Source: Geofilum rhodophaeum
Lineage (GTDB): Bacteria > Bacteroidota > Bacteroidia > Bacteroidales > Marinilabiliaceae
Length of the DNA stretch: 64,000 nucleotides
Direction: 5' to 3'
Assembly (NCBI RefSeq): GCF_002210225.1
Contig: NZ_MWUJ01000002.1
Location: 282,933-346,932 of the forward strand
Part shown: positions 53,508-60,924 of the stretch, one piece after another
Position numbering within the stretch: the first letter of the stretch is position 1
Layout: every line of letters begins with the position of its first letter
Made by a program: the position numbers and the translations under genes
The notes under the pieces: generated by a model
Seen by the model: the letters and a program-made list of their open reading frames with translations, nothing else
The model's database searches: none
What the model was told of the DNA's origin: nothing

Positions 53508-54068
53508 ATGAATGACGATATCTTAAAAATGAAAGCTGCATTTCTTTATGTTGTTTCTGCTTTCGAAGGAGTTGATATCTTGCGGGCATTCAAGATTTTA
53601 TATTTTGCTAATAAAGAACATCTTGCGTTATATGGCAGACCAATAATTGAGGATGAATTTTGTGCTTTGCCAAATGGACCAGTACCTTCAAAGATTTATG
53701 ACGCGGTAAAATTAGCTCAGGGAAAAAGTCGTGTATTTCAAACTGAAGAAATAAGGGAACTAGCAAACTCAATTTCTACCGGAGGAGATGATGATTTAGA
53801 TTACGTTATTTATGGGAAACAAGCCCCGGATATGGATGAATTATCCAAGTCTGATGTCGCTTGCCTGAAAAAATCTATTGAAGAAAATAAAGGTCTTTCT
53901 TTTAAACAACTTTCTGATAAATCTCATGATTATGCATGGGACAAGGCATGGAAACAACAGCCAGCATCAAAAATGGATATCTTAGATATTGCCAGAGCTG
54001 CCGGAGTAAGTAATGAAATGTCAGAATACATTAAAGAACAATCAGAAATTGACGCTATTTTGAGTTAA
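53508..54068 (+). CDS. Panacea-domain (SocA-like, DUF4065) antitoxin
   Basis: 186 residues with the Panacea fold: KAAFLYVVSAFEGVDILRAF, KILYFANKEHLALYGRPIIE and DEFCALPNGPVPSKIYDAV (about 8-65), the typical core of PanA/SocA antitoxins, known to neutralise many unrelated toxins and to act like ClpXP adaptor SocA in one case. The following gene starts 2 nt after the stop, so they are translated as a pair. It lies in the AT-rich island beside the tRNA-Leu gene. Confidence 0.88.
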   Translation: MNDDILKMKAAFLYVVSAFEGVDILRAFKILYFANKEHLALYGRPIIEDEFCALPNGPVPSKIYDAVKLAQGKSRVFQTEEIRELANSISTGGDDDLDYVIYGKQAPDMDELSKSDVACLKKSIEENKGLSFKQLSDKSHDYAWDKAWKQQPASKMDILDIARAAGVSNEMSEYIKEQSEIDAILS

Positions 54069-54070
54069 TT

Positions 54071-54562
54071 ATGAGTCCTTCCCTTGGAGACCTTTTAAAC
54101 AATAACGAAGAAAGAGAAAATCAGATCAATCAAGCGCTTGTTGTTGGAAGCGTATTTAAGATGACTCTTTCAAAAGAAGAGGGAGTAACTCCTAAAAACC
54201 CAGGGGATGTCACTCGGGATAAATTATTTGTTGTAATTGGATTTGATGAGGATAAAATCATTGGGGCCCTTCTTATTAATTCAAGAGTTAATCGCAATCT
54301 ACCTGATAGCTTAAAAGACCTTCAATATCCTATTTCTGCGGCAGATTATGACTTCCTGGATCACAATAGTCACGTTGATTGTAGTTCCATTAAACCCATA
54401 AGAATTAATAAATTCAAAGAGCAGTTTGATTGGAAGAATTCATTCTCACCAATAAAGGAACAAGATCTTGAGCTTATTATTGGGGCTGTAAAAGAATCTC
54501 CATCAGTTACACCAAAGATTTTGAAGAGATTTGGGTTGGTTGATGAGGGTAAAAGCAAATAA
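54071..54562 (+). CDS. Putative MazF/PemK-like toxin of the Panacea pair
   Basis: 163 residues. The segment about 22-110 (VVGSVFKMTLSKEEGVTP, RDKLFVVIGFDEDKIIGALL, then HVDCSSIKPI) looks like the SH3-like barrel of the MazF/PemK (PF02452-type) endoribonucleases, a resemblance by eye only. Residues 110-163 form a helical tail. Genes downstream of Panacea antitoxins are usually the toxin, so position supports this. Alternatives: another SH3-fold toxin or a non-toxic partner. An intrinsic terminator follows. Confidence 0.65.
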   Translation: MSPSLGDLLNNNEERENQINQALVVGSVFKMTLSKEEGVTPKNPGDVTRDKLFVVIGFDEDKIIGALLINSRVNRNLPDSLKDLQYPISAADYDFLDHNSHVDCSSIKPIRINKFKEQFDWKNSFSPIKEQDLELIIGAVKESPSVTPKILKRFGLVDEGKSK

Positions 54563-54579
54563 CATACAAATGAATTGAG

Positions 54580-54604
54580 GGCCGGGTTTTCCGGCCTTTT
54601 TTAT
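54580..54604 (+). terminator. Intrinsic terminator after the toxin-antitoxin pair
   Basis: GGCCGG / CCGGCC stem with a 5-nt loop, then TTTTTTATT. It starts 18 nt after the stop. Confidence 0.85.
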
Positions 54605-54676
54605 TGTGAATTATGGACGAAACTCAAAAACAATTCCAAAAAGCACGTTGAAAGTATCGCAAAAAAGATTTTAACA

Positions 54677-54802
54677 ATGCGTTCCTTAAATCCCTACTTA
54701 ATTGGATTTGTTGAAACCAGGGAGCCAACATCTGATTTTCTTAGATACCCTATTGAACTTCTTTATCAATCTGCCTGGGAAAGTGTAAACTCCGAGGAAT
54801 AA
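54677..54802 (+). CDS. Possible 41-residue ORF (MRSLNPYLIG...)
   Basis: A short frame after the terminator whose peptide (NPYLIGFVETREPTSDFLRY, then PIELLYQSAWESV) has protein-like composition, but no family or ribosome site is evident. In-frame upstream codons run into the terminator. It may be the leftover end of a lost gene or a real small protein. Confidence 0.3.
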   Translation: MRSLNPYLIGFVETREPTSDFLRYPIELLYQSAWESVNSEE

Positions 54803-54929
54803 GAAAAGACCCATTAATTAACAACCACTTTTGGTCTATCATGCAGAGTGATTGGGTTTTTTTTAAAACTTTTTGCAATAAGAATGATGATTTCAGAATT
54901 CGCTATCAATCCACTATCGTCTAAAAACA

Positions 54930-54962
54930 AAAAAGCCTGACAATCAACTTGTCAGGCTTTTT
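54930..54962. terminator. Terminator between the island and tRNA-Leu
   Basis: A perfect 13-bp stem (54930-54942 with 54950-54962), loop of 7 nt, with A and T ends, so it can stop transcription on both strands. It directly follows the leftward tRNA-Leu. Confidence 0.8.
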
Positions 54963-54967
54963 CTGAG

Positions 54968-55051
54968 TACCCAGGGCCGGGATCGAACCGGCACGATATT
55001 GCTATCACTGGTGTTTGAGACCAGCGCGTCTACCAATTCCGCCACCTGGGC
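54968..55051 (-). tRNA. tRNA-Leu (CAA)
   Basis: An 84-nt leftward tRNA with a long variable arm. Acceptor GCCCAGG pairs with CCTGGGT (terminal G-U), the discriminator is A, and the anticodon loop CTCAAAC gives CAA, reading UUG. The T loop is GTTCGATCC. CCA is not encoded. Its 3' end faces the AT-rich island. Confidence 0.95.
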
Positions 55052-55077
55052 CTACTACTTTAAGAACTTTGCGGGTG

Positions 55078-55109
55078 CAAATATAGGGTTTTGGTACATT
55101 GCCTCCAAA
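55078..55109 (-). promoter_or_regulatory. Promoter of tRNA-Leu
   Basis: On the minus strand TTTG (55106-55109), then 20 nt, then TATATTTG (55078-55085): an exact -33/-7 pair of Bacteroidota type, 26 nt before the tRNA. Confidence 0.75.
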
Positions 55110-55142
55110 CAAATCAACGCCTAAGATCGAAAAATAAATCAT

Positions 55143-55150
55143 TATTTTTG
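55143..55150 (+). promoter_or_regulatory. -7 element TATTTTTG upstream of recO
   Basis: A TAnnTTTG match 19 nt before the recO ATG; the leader is very short. Confidence 0.45.
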
Positions 55151-55169
55151 CTTGCAAAGCGGCACGCCA

Positions 55170-55895
55170 ATGATACACAAAACAGAAGGGATTGTATTAA
55201 ACCATGTTCGTTTCGGCGAATCGGGGGCCATTGTGCGCATTTATACCCAGCTGTATGGCTTGCAGAGTTATATGGTCAACGGGGTGTATGGCAAACGACG
55301 CAAGGGCAATATTGTACTGATGCAGGCGCTTAACCGTTTAGAGCTGGAGGTGTATCACCACAACAATAAGGACATACAACGCATCAAGGAATTTAGAACA
55401 CTTGCGCCGCTACAACGGATTCCCTTTTCTCAAACCCGTCGCGCCCAGGCCTTTTTGCTGACCGAGTTGTTGTGGCGCATTCTTCGGAATGAGGGCCCTG
55501 CTCCGGATGTTTATGCTTTTTTGGAAGCTTCCATCCTCCGGCTCGACAGAGAGCAGGAGGGGCTGGAGAACTTTCACCTGTGGTTTTTGTTTCAATTGGC
55601 GCGTTACCTGGGTTTTCAGCCACACGACAATTATAGTGAAGCGTTTTGTTGGTTCGATTTGAGCGAAGGCTGTTTTGTGAACAGGGAGCCCGCGCATGCC
55701 CACTATCTTAAGCGCGATTTGAGTCTTCGCATTCATCAGATCGGGCATCTGGGCTTGGATGAACTGTCTGCCATCTCTACCCGCCTCGACGAGCGGCGTT
55801 CCCTGCTCGATGCCCTTCTGTTGTATTATGAGTTGCACCATCCCGGATTGGGGCAGTTGCGCAGTTTGCCTGTATTGAAAGAGCTCTTTCAATAG
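55170..55895 (+). CDS. recO: DNA repair protein RecO
   Basis: 241 residues. Loads RecA with RecR in gap repair. An N-terminal OB fold (MIHKTEGIVLNHVRFGESGA, then VRIYTQLYGLQSYMVNGVYG) is followed by a helical domain with FLLTELLWRILRNEGPAPDVY. The zinc-finger cysteines of some RecO proteins are absent, as usual in this phylum. Start MIHKTEG at 55170; the frame is open for six more codons upstream. Confidence 0.93.
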   Translation: MIHKTEGIVLNHVRFGESGAIVRIYTQLYGLQSYMVNGVYGKRRKGNIVLMQALNRLELEVYHHNNKDIQRIKEFRTLAPLQRIPFSQTRRAQAFLLTELLWRILRNEGPAPDVYAFLEASILRLDREQEGLENFHLWFLFQLARYLGFQPHDNYSEAFCWFDLSEGCFVNREPAHAHYLKRDLSLRIHQIGHLGLDELSAISTRLDERRSLLDALLLYYELHHPGLGQLRSLPVLKELFQ

Positions 55896-56025
55896 CTGGG
55901 CCGTGCTTGATTTTTTTTGAAGAAGATAGGGAAATATTTGACCAGTTGGTGCTGACTGCCTGTAATCCTTTGCCAGGTGTTGATAAAGAGATTCTGTTTT
56001 CGTGGCTGTTTATCTGGGAATACTG

Positions 56026-56033
56026 TATTTTTG
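56026..56033 (+). promoter_or_regulatory. -7 element TATTTTTG upstream of the aminotransferase-like gene
   Basis: A TAnnTTTG match 33 nt before the ATG. Confidence 0.4.
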
Positions 56034-56066
56034 AATGCGCCTTTGCAGGCTCATTAATTTTACAGC

Positions 56067-57206
56067 ATGTCCTACTCCAAATCATTTTCCCCCGAAGCGG
56101 GTTTTGTTGCACGTATGAGTGAGCTGGCCCGACAGACCAATGCCATTGATTTGGCGGGTAACTATCTGTCGGATGAGTTGGTGAATCCCGGATTGAAAAA
56201 GATGCCCGAATGGTCGCCCGATTTGTATCAGCGTGTGGTAAGTCCCTACGGCTTAATTGAATTGCGTCAGGCCATATCCAAACATCTTCAGCTTCGTTAT
56301 GATCGTTTATATAATCCGCAAACCGAACTCTCCATCAGTAATGGCCCCAATCAAAATTTGTTTGCCGTCTTAACTGCTTTTTTAAAAGAGGGAGATGAAG
56401 TGCTGTTGTTTGAACCTGCAGCAGACAATTACCTCGCTCTAATTTTGCTTACCGGGGCAAGTCCCGTTTATGTGAGCTTGAAAGAAAACGATTACCACAT
56501 CGATTGGGAAGAGGTGACGCGTCTGGTGACCAGCAATACGCGCATGATCATCATCAACACCCCCCACAACCCGAGTGGGATGGTGCTGTCTGAGCTGGAT
56601 ATGCTTCGTTTGCAAAAGGTCATTAGTGGCACAGGTATTTTGGTGGTCAGTGACGAGAGCATGGCCAACCTGGTTTATGATGAAAAGGAGCATCAAAGTG
56701 TCGCCTTTTATCCGAAATTAGCCGAACAGAGCATACTTATCAGCTCACTGGCTCAGCAATGCAGGGTGCCCTGGCCGGTGGCTTTTTGTGCTGCCCCTGA
56801 GTTGCTGATGAAAGCCATAAGGGGCGTGTTTAATGTGGTAGACGGAGGGCATTTTGCTCCCTTGCAGATGTTGTTGGCTGAGGGTTTGGAGCCCTCGGTT
56901 TCCAGAAAAGAGTTGATTCAGTATTACCAGAATAAGCGGGATCGGTTTAACGACTTGCTGGTGACTAATACGCGCTTTGAGCCCCTCCCTTCAAGCGGCT
57001 CTGTTTTTCAACTGATAAGTTATGCCAAAATTTCTGACGAAAGGGATTTTGAGTTTGCCGAACGTTTGCTTCACGATTATGGTGTCGCCACAGTACCCTT
57101 TGGCGTTTTTACCCACGAAAAGCAAAAGCGTTGTTTGTTGCGGCTTAACTTTGGGCGGCCAGACGACCTGCTCGATGAAGCAGTGACTCGTCTGGCCAGG
57201 CTCTAG
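56067..57206 (+). CDS. Aminotransferase class I/II-fold protein lacking the PLP lysine
   Basis: 379 residues of fold-type I aminotransferase sequence, closest in pattern to methionine/aromatic aminotransferases (YbdL/MtnE type). Kept: INTPHNPSG (Asn), VVSDES (Asp for the pyridine nitrogen) and the substrate-carboxylate Arg in LRLNFGRP. Lost: the Schiff-base lysine. Where relatives read SFGKTFHVTGW, this has SLAQQCRVPW with Gln at 230. Also EPAYDSY has become EPAADNY (Ala119), and DEVYE has become DESMA. It therefore cannot be an ordinary PLP transaminase. A binding or regulatory role is inference. The frame itself is intact. Confidence 0.87.
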   Translation: MSYSKSFSPEAGFVARMSELARQTNAIDLAGNYLSDELVNPGLKKMPEWSPDLYQRVVSPYGLIELRQAISKHLQLRYDRLYNPQTELSISNGPNQNLFAVLTAFLKEGDEVLLFEPAADNYLALILLTGASPVYVSLKENDYHIDWEEVTRLVTSNTRMIIINTPHNPSGMVLSELDMLRLQKVISGTGILVVSDESMANLVYDEKEHQSVAFYPKLAEQSILISSLAQQCRVPWPVAFCAAPELLMKAIRGVFNVVDGGHFAPLQMLLAEGLEPSVSRKELIQYYQNKRDRFNDLLVTNTRFEPLPSSGSVFQLISYAKISDERDFEFAERLLHDYGVATVPFGVFTHEKQKRCLLRLNFGRPDDLLDEAVTRLARL

Positions 57207-57222
57207 TTCTTTGGGGCTAAAA

Positions 57223-57253
57223 TTTGATAACTTGCAAATTTCCGCTATTTTTG
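57223..57253 (+). promoter_or_regulatory. Promoter of tRNA-Arg
   Basis: TTTG (57223-57226), 19 nt, then TATTTTTG (57246-57253), the exact Bacteroidota -33/-7 arrangement, 29 nt before the tRNA. Confidence 0.8.
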
Positions 57254-57282
57254 CAGCACTTTACCGGAAGGCAAAGTCCCAT

Positions 57283-57354
57283 GGCTCCATAGTTCAAGGG
57301 ATAGAACGGAAGTTTCCTAAACTTCAGATACAGGTTCGAGTCCTGTTGGGGCTA
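57283..57354 (+). tRNA. tRNA-Arg (CCU)
   Basis: 72 nt. Acceptor GGCTCCA pairs with TGGGGCT (two G-U). The anticodon stem GAAGT/ACTTC carries the loop TTCCTAA, anticodon CCT, reading AGG. The T arm is ACAGG-TTCGAGT-CCTGT. Discriminator A. CCA is not encoded; the stop codon of the convergent lipoprotein gene begins at the next base. Confidence 0.94.
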
Positions 57355-57873
57355 CTATTTTTCTTCTGCACGCAGATAGGCAAAGACGGTAACTTCTGCA
57401 TCGTTCAGTGGAACTTTTGCGATGCTGACTCTTATTTCAAAATCCATTTCATCGATACTTGTTTCTGCCTCTTCTTCAGTGTGGAACTGCTTGGCCCAAA
57501 GATTGGCGTTTAGGGTGCTGAATCGGAAGGTGTACATTCTTAAAAGGGAGGGATTGTAGCGCTCATTTTCCCACTTACTTTGGTAATCTCCCACCAAATC
57601 AAATTGATGATTGTACCAGTAATTCTCGTCCTCAGCAGCCGGGATGAATTTTAGTATTCCTACTTTATCCCCGGCTTTAACTCCCTCGTATTCACTTTGG
57701 GCCTCCGTCCAGTTGTAGGCCTGTATTTTCTCTACGTAGAGGTCAAAGCTGCGTTCTCTCGTCCCTTGTTGTACGGCATCGGGTTCGGTGTCCTTGTCCT
57801 TGCTGCATGAACTGAAGAGAAGTGCTGCAAAGAGCAGACCTGCAGCGCTCTGGTTGAGTCTTGTGATTTTCAT
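57355..57873 (-). CDS. Lipoprotein of unknown function
   Basis: 172 residues with a lipoprotein signal (LLFAALLFSSC, lipid-bearing Cys at about residue 23) followed by Ser-Lys-Asp-Lys-Asp. The mature part is beta-rich and contains regularly spaced aromatic residues (YVEKIQAYNWTEAQSEYEG, FRFSTLNANLWAKQF). No family recognised. Start MKITRLNQ at 57873; an extended frame to 57918 is less likely. Its stop codon directly abuts the tRNA-Arg 3' end. Confidence 0.75.
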   Translation of the reverse strand: MKITRLNQSAAGLLFAALLFSSCSKDKDTEPDAVQQGTRERSFDLYVEKIQAYNWTEAQSEYEGVKAGDKVGILKFIPAAEDENYWYNHQFDLVGDYQSKWENERYNPSLLRMYTFRFSTLNANLWAKQFHTEEEAETSIDEMDFEIRVSIAKVPLNDAEVTVFAYLRAEEK

Positions 57874-57999
57874 TTTCTTTAAATTTGATGTTTTTAAATA
57901 ATTTTCGGCATGTTCCAAGCTGTTTTGCGGAACACTTTCTACTTATTGGTGTTTTTTACAGGTGGAAGTAAACATCAATTTTTATGTTTGTTTGAGACC

Positions 58000-58022
58000 G
58001 TTGTTAACCTTAGGGTAACAAC
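58000..58022. promoter_or_regulatory. Imperfect palindrome between divergent genes
   Basis: GTTGTTAACC and GGGTAACAAC (9 of 10 complementary) around TTA. It lies between the leftward lipoprotein gene and the rightward TonB receptor gene, 183 nt before the latter. A possible regulator site; nothing else supports it. Confidence 0.35.
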
Positions 58023-58204
58023 TGTGTTGTTTAATTTCTTCATTTTTGTGCTGGCTTAGTAGAAGATTTGGGTGTTGAGATGAAAAACGTCTCAATCTTG
58101 TGTGAATATTTGTGAGATAATGATAAAAATTGTTTCTCTGCTCCGCCTTTATGCTTAAATTGATACCATAATTCCTATCAAACTCAACTGCTTAATTTTA
58201 ATTT

Positions 58205-60904
58205 ATGAGAAAGACGAGACACTTGTTTTTGTTTTGGGTATTCCTTTTGGGTACAGTGGGTCTTTACGGTCAGGTGACCGTAAGTGGCACGCTGCTTGAT
58301 CAGGATACCTCTGAGCCGCTTATTGGAGCGGCAGTTGTTGTGGAAGGTACCTCCACAGGGGCCACCACAGATCTGGACGGAAATTTCTCCTTTTCGGTGG
58401 ATGCCCGTTCGGTTAACCTGCTGTTCTCCTATGTTGGTTATAAGGACCAAACACAGCACGTAAATTTGGCCCGACAAAGTGAGTTGGGCATTATCTATTT
58501 GGAAGCAGAGGCCATCAACCTCGGTGATGTTACTGTTACCGCTTCATTGGGAATTGCCCGGCGCACCCCGGTAGCCATGTCCAACATTACCCCCCAGTTG
58601 ATCGAGGAGAAGTTGGGAACCCAGGAGTTTCCAGAAATTCTGAAGTCCACCCCCGGGGTTTATGCCACTAAGGGGCCCGGCGGTTTTGGTGATTCCAAAA
58701 TCAACATGCGCGGCTTTCAATCGGCCAACGTGGCTGTTATGGTCAATGGGGTACCTATGAACGATATGGAATGGGGCGGCGTGTACTGGTCCAACTGGGC
58801 CGGTTTGTCCGATGTTACCTCAATGATGCAGACCCAGCGCGGTTTGGGTGCGTCTAAGGTGTCGGCCCCTTCAGTAGGCGGATCCATCAACATCGTCACC
58901 AAATCCATCGATGCCAAAAAAGGCGGTTCTGCGTCCTACAGTCTGGGTAACGACGGCTACAATAAAGTTGTGTTTGATGTGTCAACAGGATTGAGTGAGA
59001 GCGGTTGGGCCATGACCCTCCTGCTGGGTAAGACCTGGGGGGATGGTTACGTACAAGGTGCCGATTTTGAGGGTTACAACTACTTTCTGAATGTTGCCAA
59101 GAAGATCAACGATTCGCATCAACTGTCCCTTTCGGCATTTGGGGCCCCTCAGCAGCACTATCAGCGCAGTCGCTACGACGGACTAACTGTGGTGGGCTGG
59201 CAACAGGTTCAAAAATATATGGGCGACGACAGTCCCTATAAATACAATCCCACCTATGGTTTCGGACTAAACGGAGAGCGGAAATCTTCCAGTTACAACG
59301 TTTACCACAAACCACAAATTTCTTTGAATCACCTGTGGCAAATCGATGAGAAATCAAGTCTGAGTACCGCCCTCTACACCTCTATTGGTCGCGGTTACGG
59401 TTACAGCGGACAAAATGCCAACAGCGATTACTCCGGTCACTGGTACGGGAGCAGTAACGGCACTTTAAATACCACTTACCGCAATCCCGACGGCACCTTT
59501 GCCTACGATCAGATTTATGCGGTTAATGAAGCCAGCGAGGAAGGTTCCATGCTGGTTATGTCCAAATCGAAAAACTACCACAACTGGTACGGGTTGTTGT
59601 CGACCTACAGCACTACCATTAACGACCAAATTGATGTGTACGGCGGTATTGATACCCGCTATTATAAGGGCGTGCACACCAACGAACTGGTCGATTTGTA
59701 TGGCGGAGATTATTACATCGACCGCTACCGGCAAAACGTGAGAGCTGTTGATTACGCCGGGGCAGAAACCGAAGCTTTCACAAATAAAAAGCTGCAGGTA
59801 GGCGATGTGGTGTACCGCGATTACGACGGTTTTGTGTTTCAGGCCGGCGGTTTTGGTCAGGCCGAATACAATGCCGGCAATCTAAGTTCCTTTGTTTCCG
59901 CATCCTTATCCAATACCACCTACTGGCGTTACGACCGCTTTTATTACGAGAGCGACAAGGCCCAATCAAAGCACATCGATTTTTGGGGTTACACCATCAA
60001 AGGAGGTGCCAATTACAACCTCACCAGTGAGCACAATGTATTTGCCAACATTGGTTACATCAGTCGTGCCCCCTTCTTTTCAGGCGGAGCCTTTTTAAGC
60101 TCCACCGTCAGTAATGAAACCAATCCGGGTGCTGTTAATGAGAAGATTTTCTCCATTGAGGCCGGATATGGCTATAAGTCGTCCTGGTTGAGTGCCGATG
60201 TAAATGTTTACCGCACCATGTGGATGGACAAATTGCTGAGTCGTTCAGTCGACCTCAGCGACGGCAGTCGTGGCTCCATCAATATGGAAGGCATCGATGC
60301 CCTGCACCAGGGAATTGAGCTGGAAGTTAAAGCCAAACCGACCTTGTGGCTCGAACTTTCGGGAATGTTGTCGCTGGGCGACTGGCAATGGAACAACAAT
60401 ACCGTGGGTTATTTTTATGACGATGGCGGCCAGCCTCTGGCCAACATGCAGGGAGGTATAGCCTCGGGCGACAGGGCTCCGGATCATGCCAGTATGAAGT
60501 TGGGTCTCGACGGTGTAAAAGTCGGAGGATCTGCGCAGACAACCGCAGCCTTGGGTGTCAAGTTTAAGATCAGCAAGGATTTGCGAACAGGTCTCGACTA
60601 CTATTATTTTGGTCGCAACTTTGCCGACTGGAATTTCAGCAGCAGTGACCTGCTGATGAATGGAGAAAAGATCTATACCACACCCTGGGAGATGCCCGGA
60701 GCTGGTCTCTTTGACTTTTTTGCCAGTTATTCCTTCGATCTGGGCGGAACCCGTGCCGTGCTTTCAGGTAATGTTAACAATCTATTCGACCAGGAGTACA
60801 TCTCCGACGCCACCGATGGTGGAGACGGGCAATGGCAGTCGGCCTACCAAATCTTTTATGGCTTTGGCCGGACCTACAACGTGAGGTTGAAAATCAATTT
60901 CTAA
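58205..60904 (+). CDS. TonB-dependent receptor with CarboxypepD_reg domain
   Basis: 899 residues. Signal peptide (about 1-22, GLYGQ). CarboxypepD_reg-like domain (about 23-110: SGTLLDQDTSEPLIGAAVVV, TDLDGNFSFSV). Plug (about 118-235: NINMRGFQSANVAVMVNGVP-type segment, GASKVSAPSVGGSINIVTKS). Barrel to the C-terminal RTYNVRLKINF with terminal Phe. The TonB box cannot be located by eye. This is the Bacteroidota OM-receptor class often paired with a surface lipoprotein, as here with the next gene (overlap region 60904). The substrate is unknown. Confidence 0.93.
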   Translation: MRKTRHLFLFWVFLLGTVGLYGQVTVSGTLLDQDTSEPLIGAAVVVEGTSTGATTDLDGNFSFSVDARSVNLLFSYVGYKDQTQHVNLARQSELGIIYLEAEAINLGDVTVTASLGIARRTPVAMSNITPQLIEEKLGTQEFPEILKSTPGVYATKGPGGFGDSKINMRGFQSANVAVMVNGVPMNDMEWGGVYWSNWAGLSDVTSMMQTQRGLGASKVSAPSVGGSINIVTKSIDAKKGGSASYSLGNDGYNKVVFDVSTGLSESGWAMTLLLGKTWGDGYVQGADFEGYNYFLNVAKKINDSHQLSLSAFGAPQQHYQRSRYDGLTVVGWQQVQKYMGDDSPYKYNPTYGFGLNGERKSSSYNVYHKPQISLNHLWQIDEKSSLSTALYTSIGRGYGYSGQNANSDYSGHWYGSSNGTLNTTYRNPDGTFAYDQIYAVNEASEEGSMLVMSKSKNYHNWYGLLSTYSTTINDQIDVYGGIDTRYYKGVHTNELVDLYGGDYYIDRYRQNVRAVDYAGAETEAFTNKKLQVGDVVYRDYDGFVFQAGGFGQAEYNAGNLSSFVSASLSNTTYWRYDRFYYESDKAQSKHIDFWGYTIKGGANYNLTSEHNVFANIGYISRAPFFSGGAFLSSTVSNETNPGAVNEKIFSIEAGYGYKSSWLSADVNVYRTMWMDKLLSRSVDLSDGSRGSINMEGIDALHQGIELEVKAKPTLWLELSGMLSLGDWQWNNNTVGYFYDDGGQPLANMQGGIASGDRAPDHASMKLGLDGVKVGGSAQTTAALGVKFKISKDLRTGLDYYYFGRNFADWNFSSSDLLMNGEKIYTTPWEMPGAGLFDFFASYSFDLGGTRAVLSGNVNNLFDQEYISDATDGGDGQWQSAYQIFYGFGRTYNVRLKINF

Positions 60905-60924
60905 TGATGCAAAAAAGTGAAGCA

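Noticed and set aside
55907..56122. A 71-codon frame overlapping the aminotransferase-like gene start
   Set aside because: Out of frame with the real gene and contains its promoter element.
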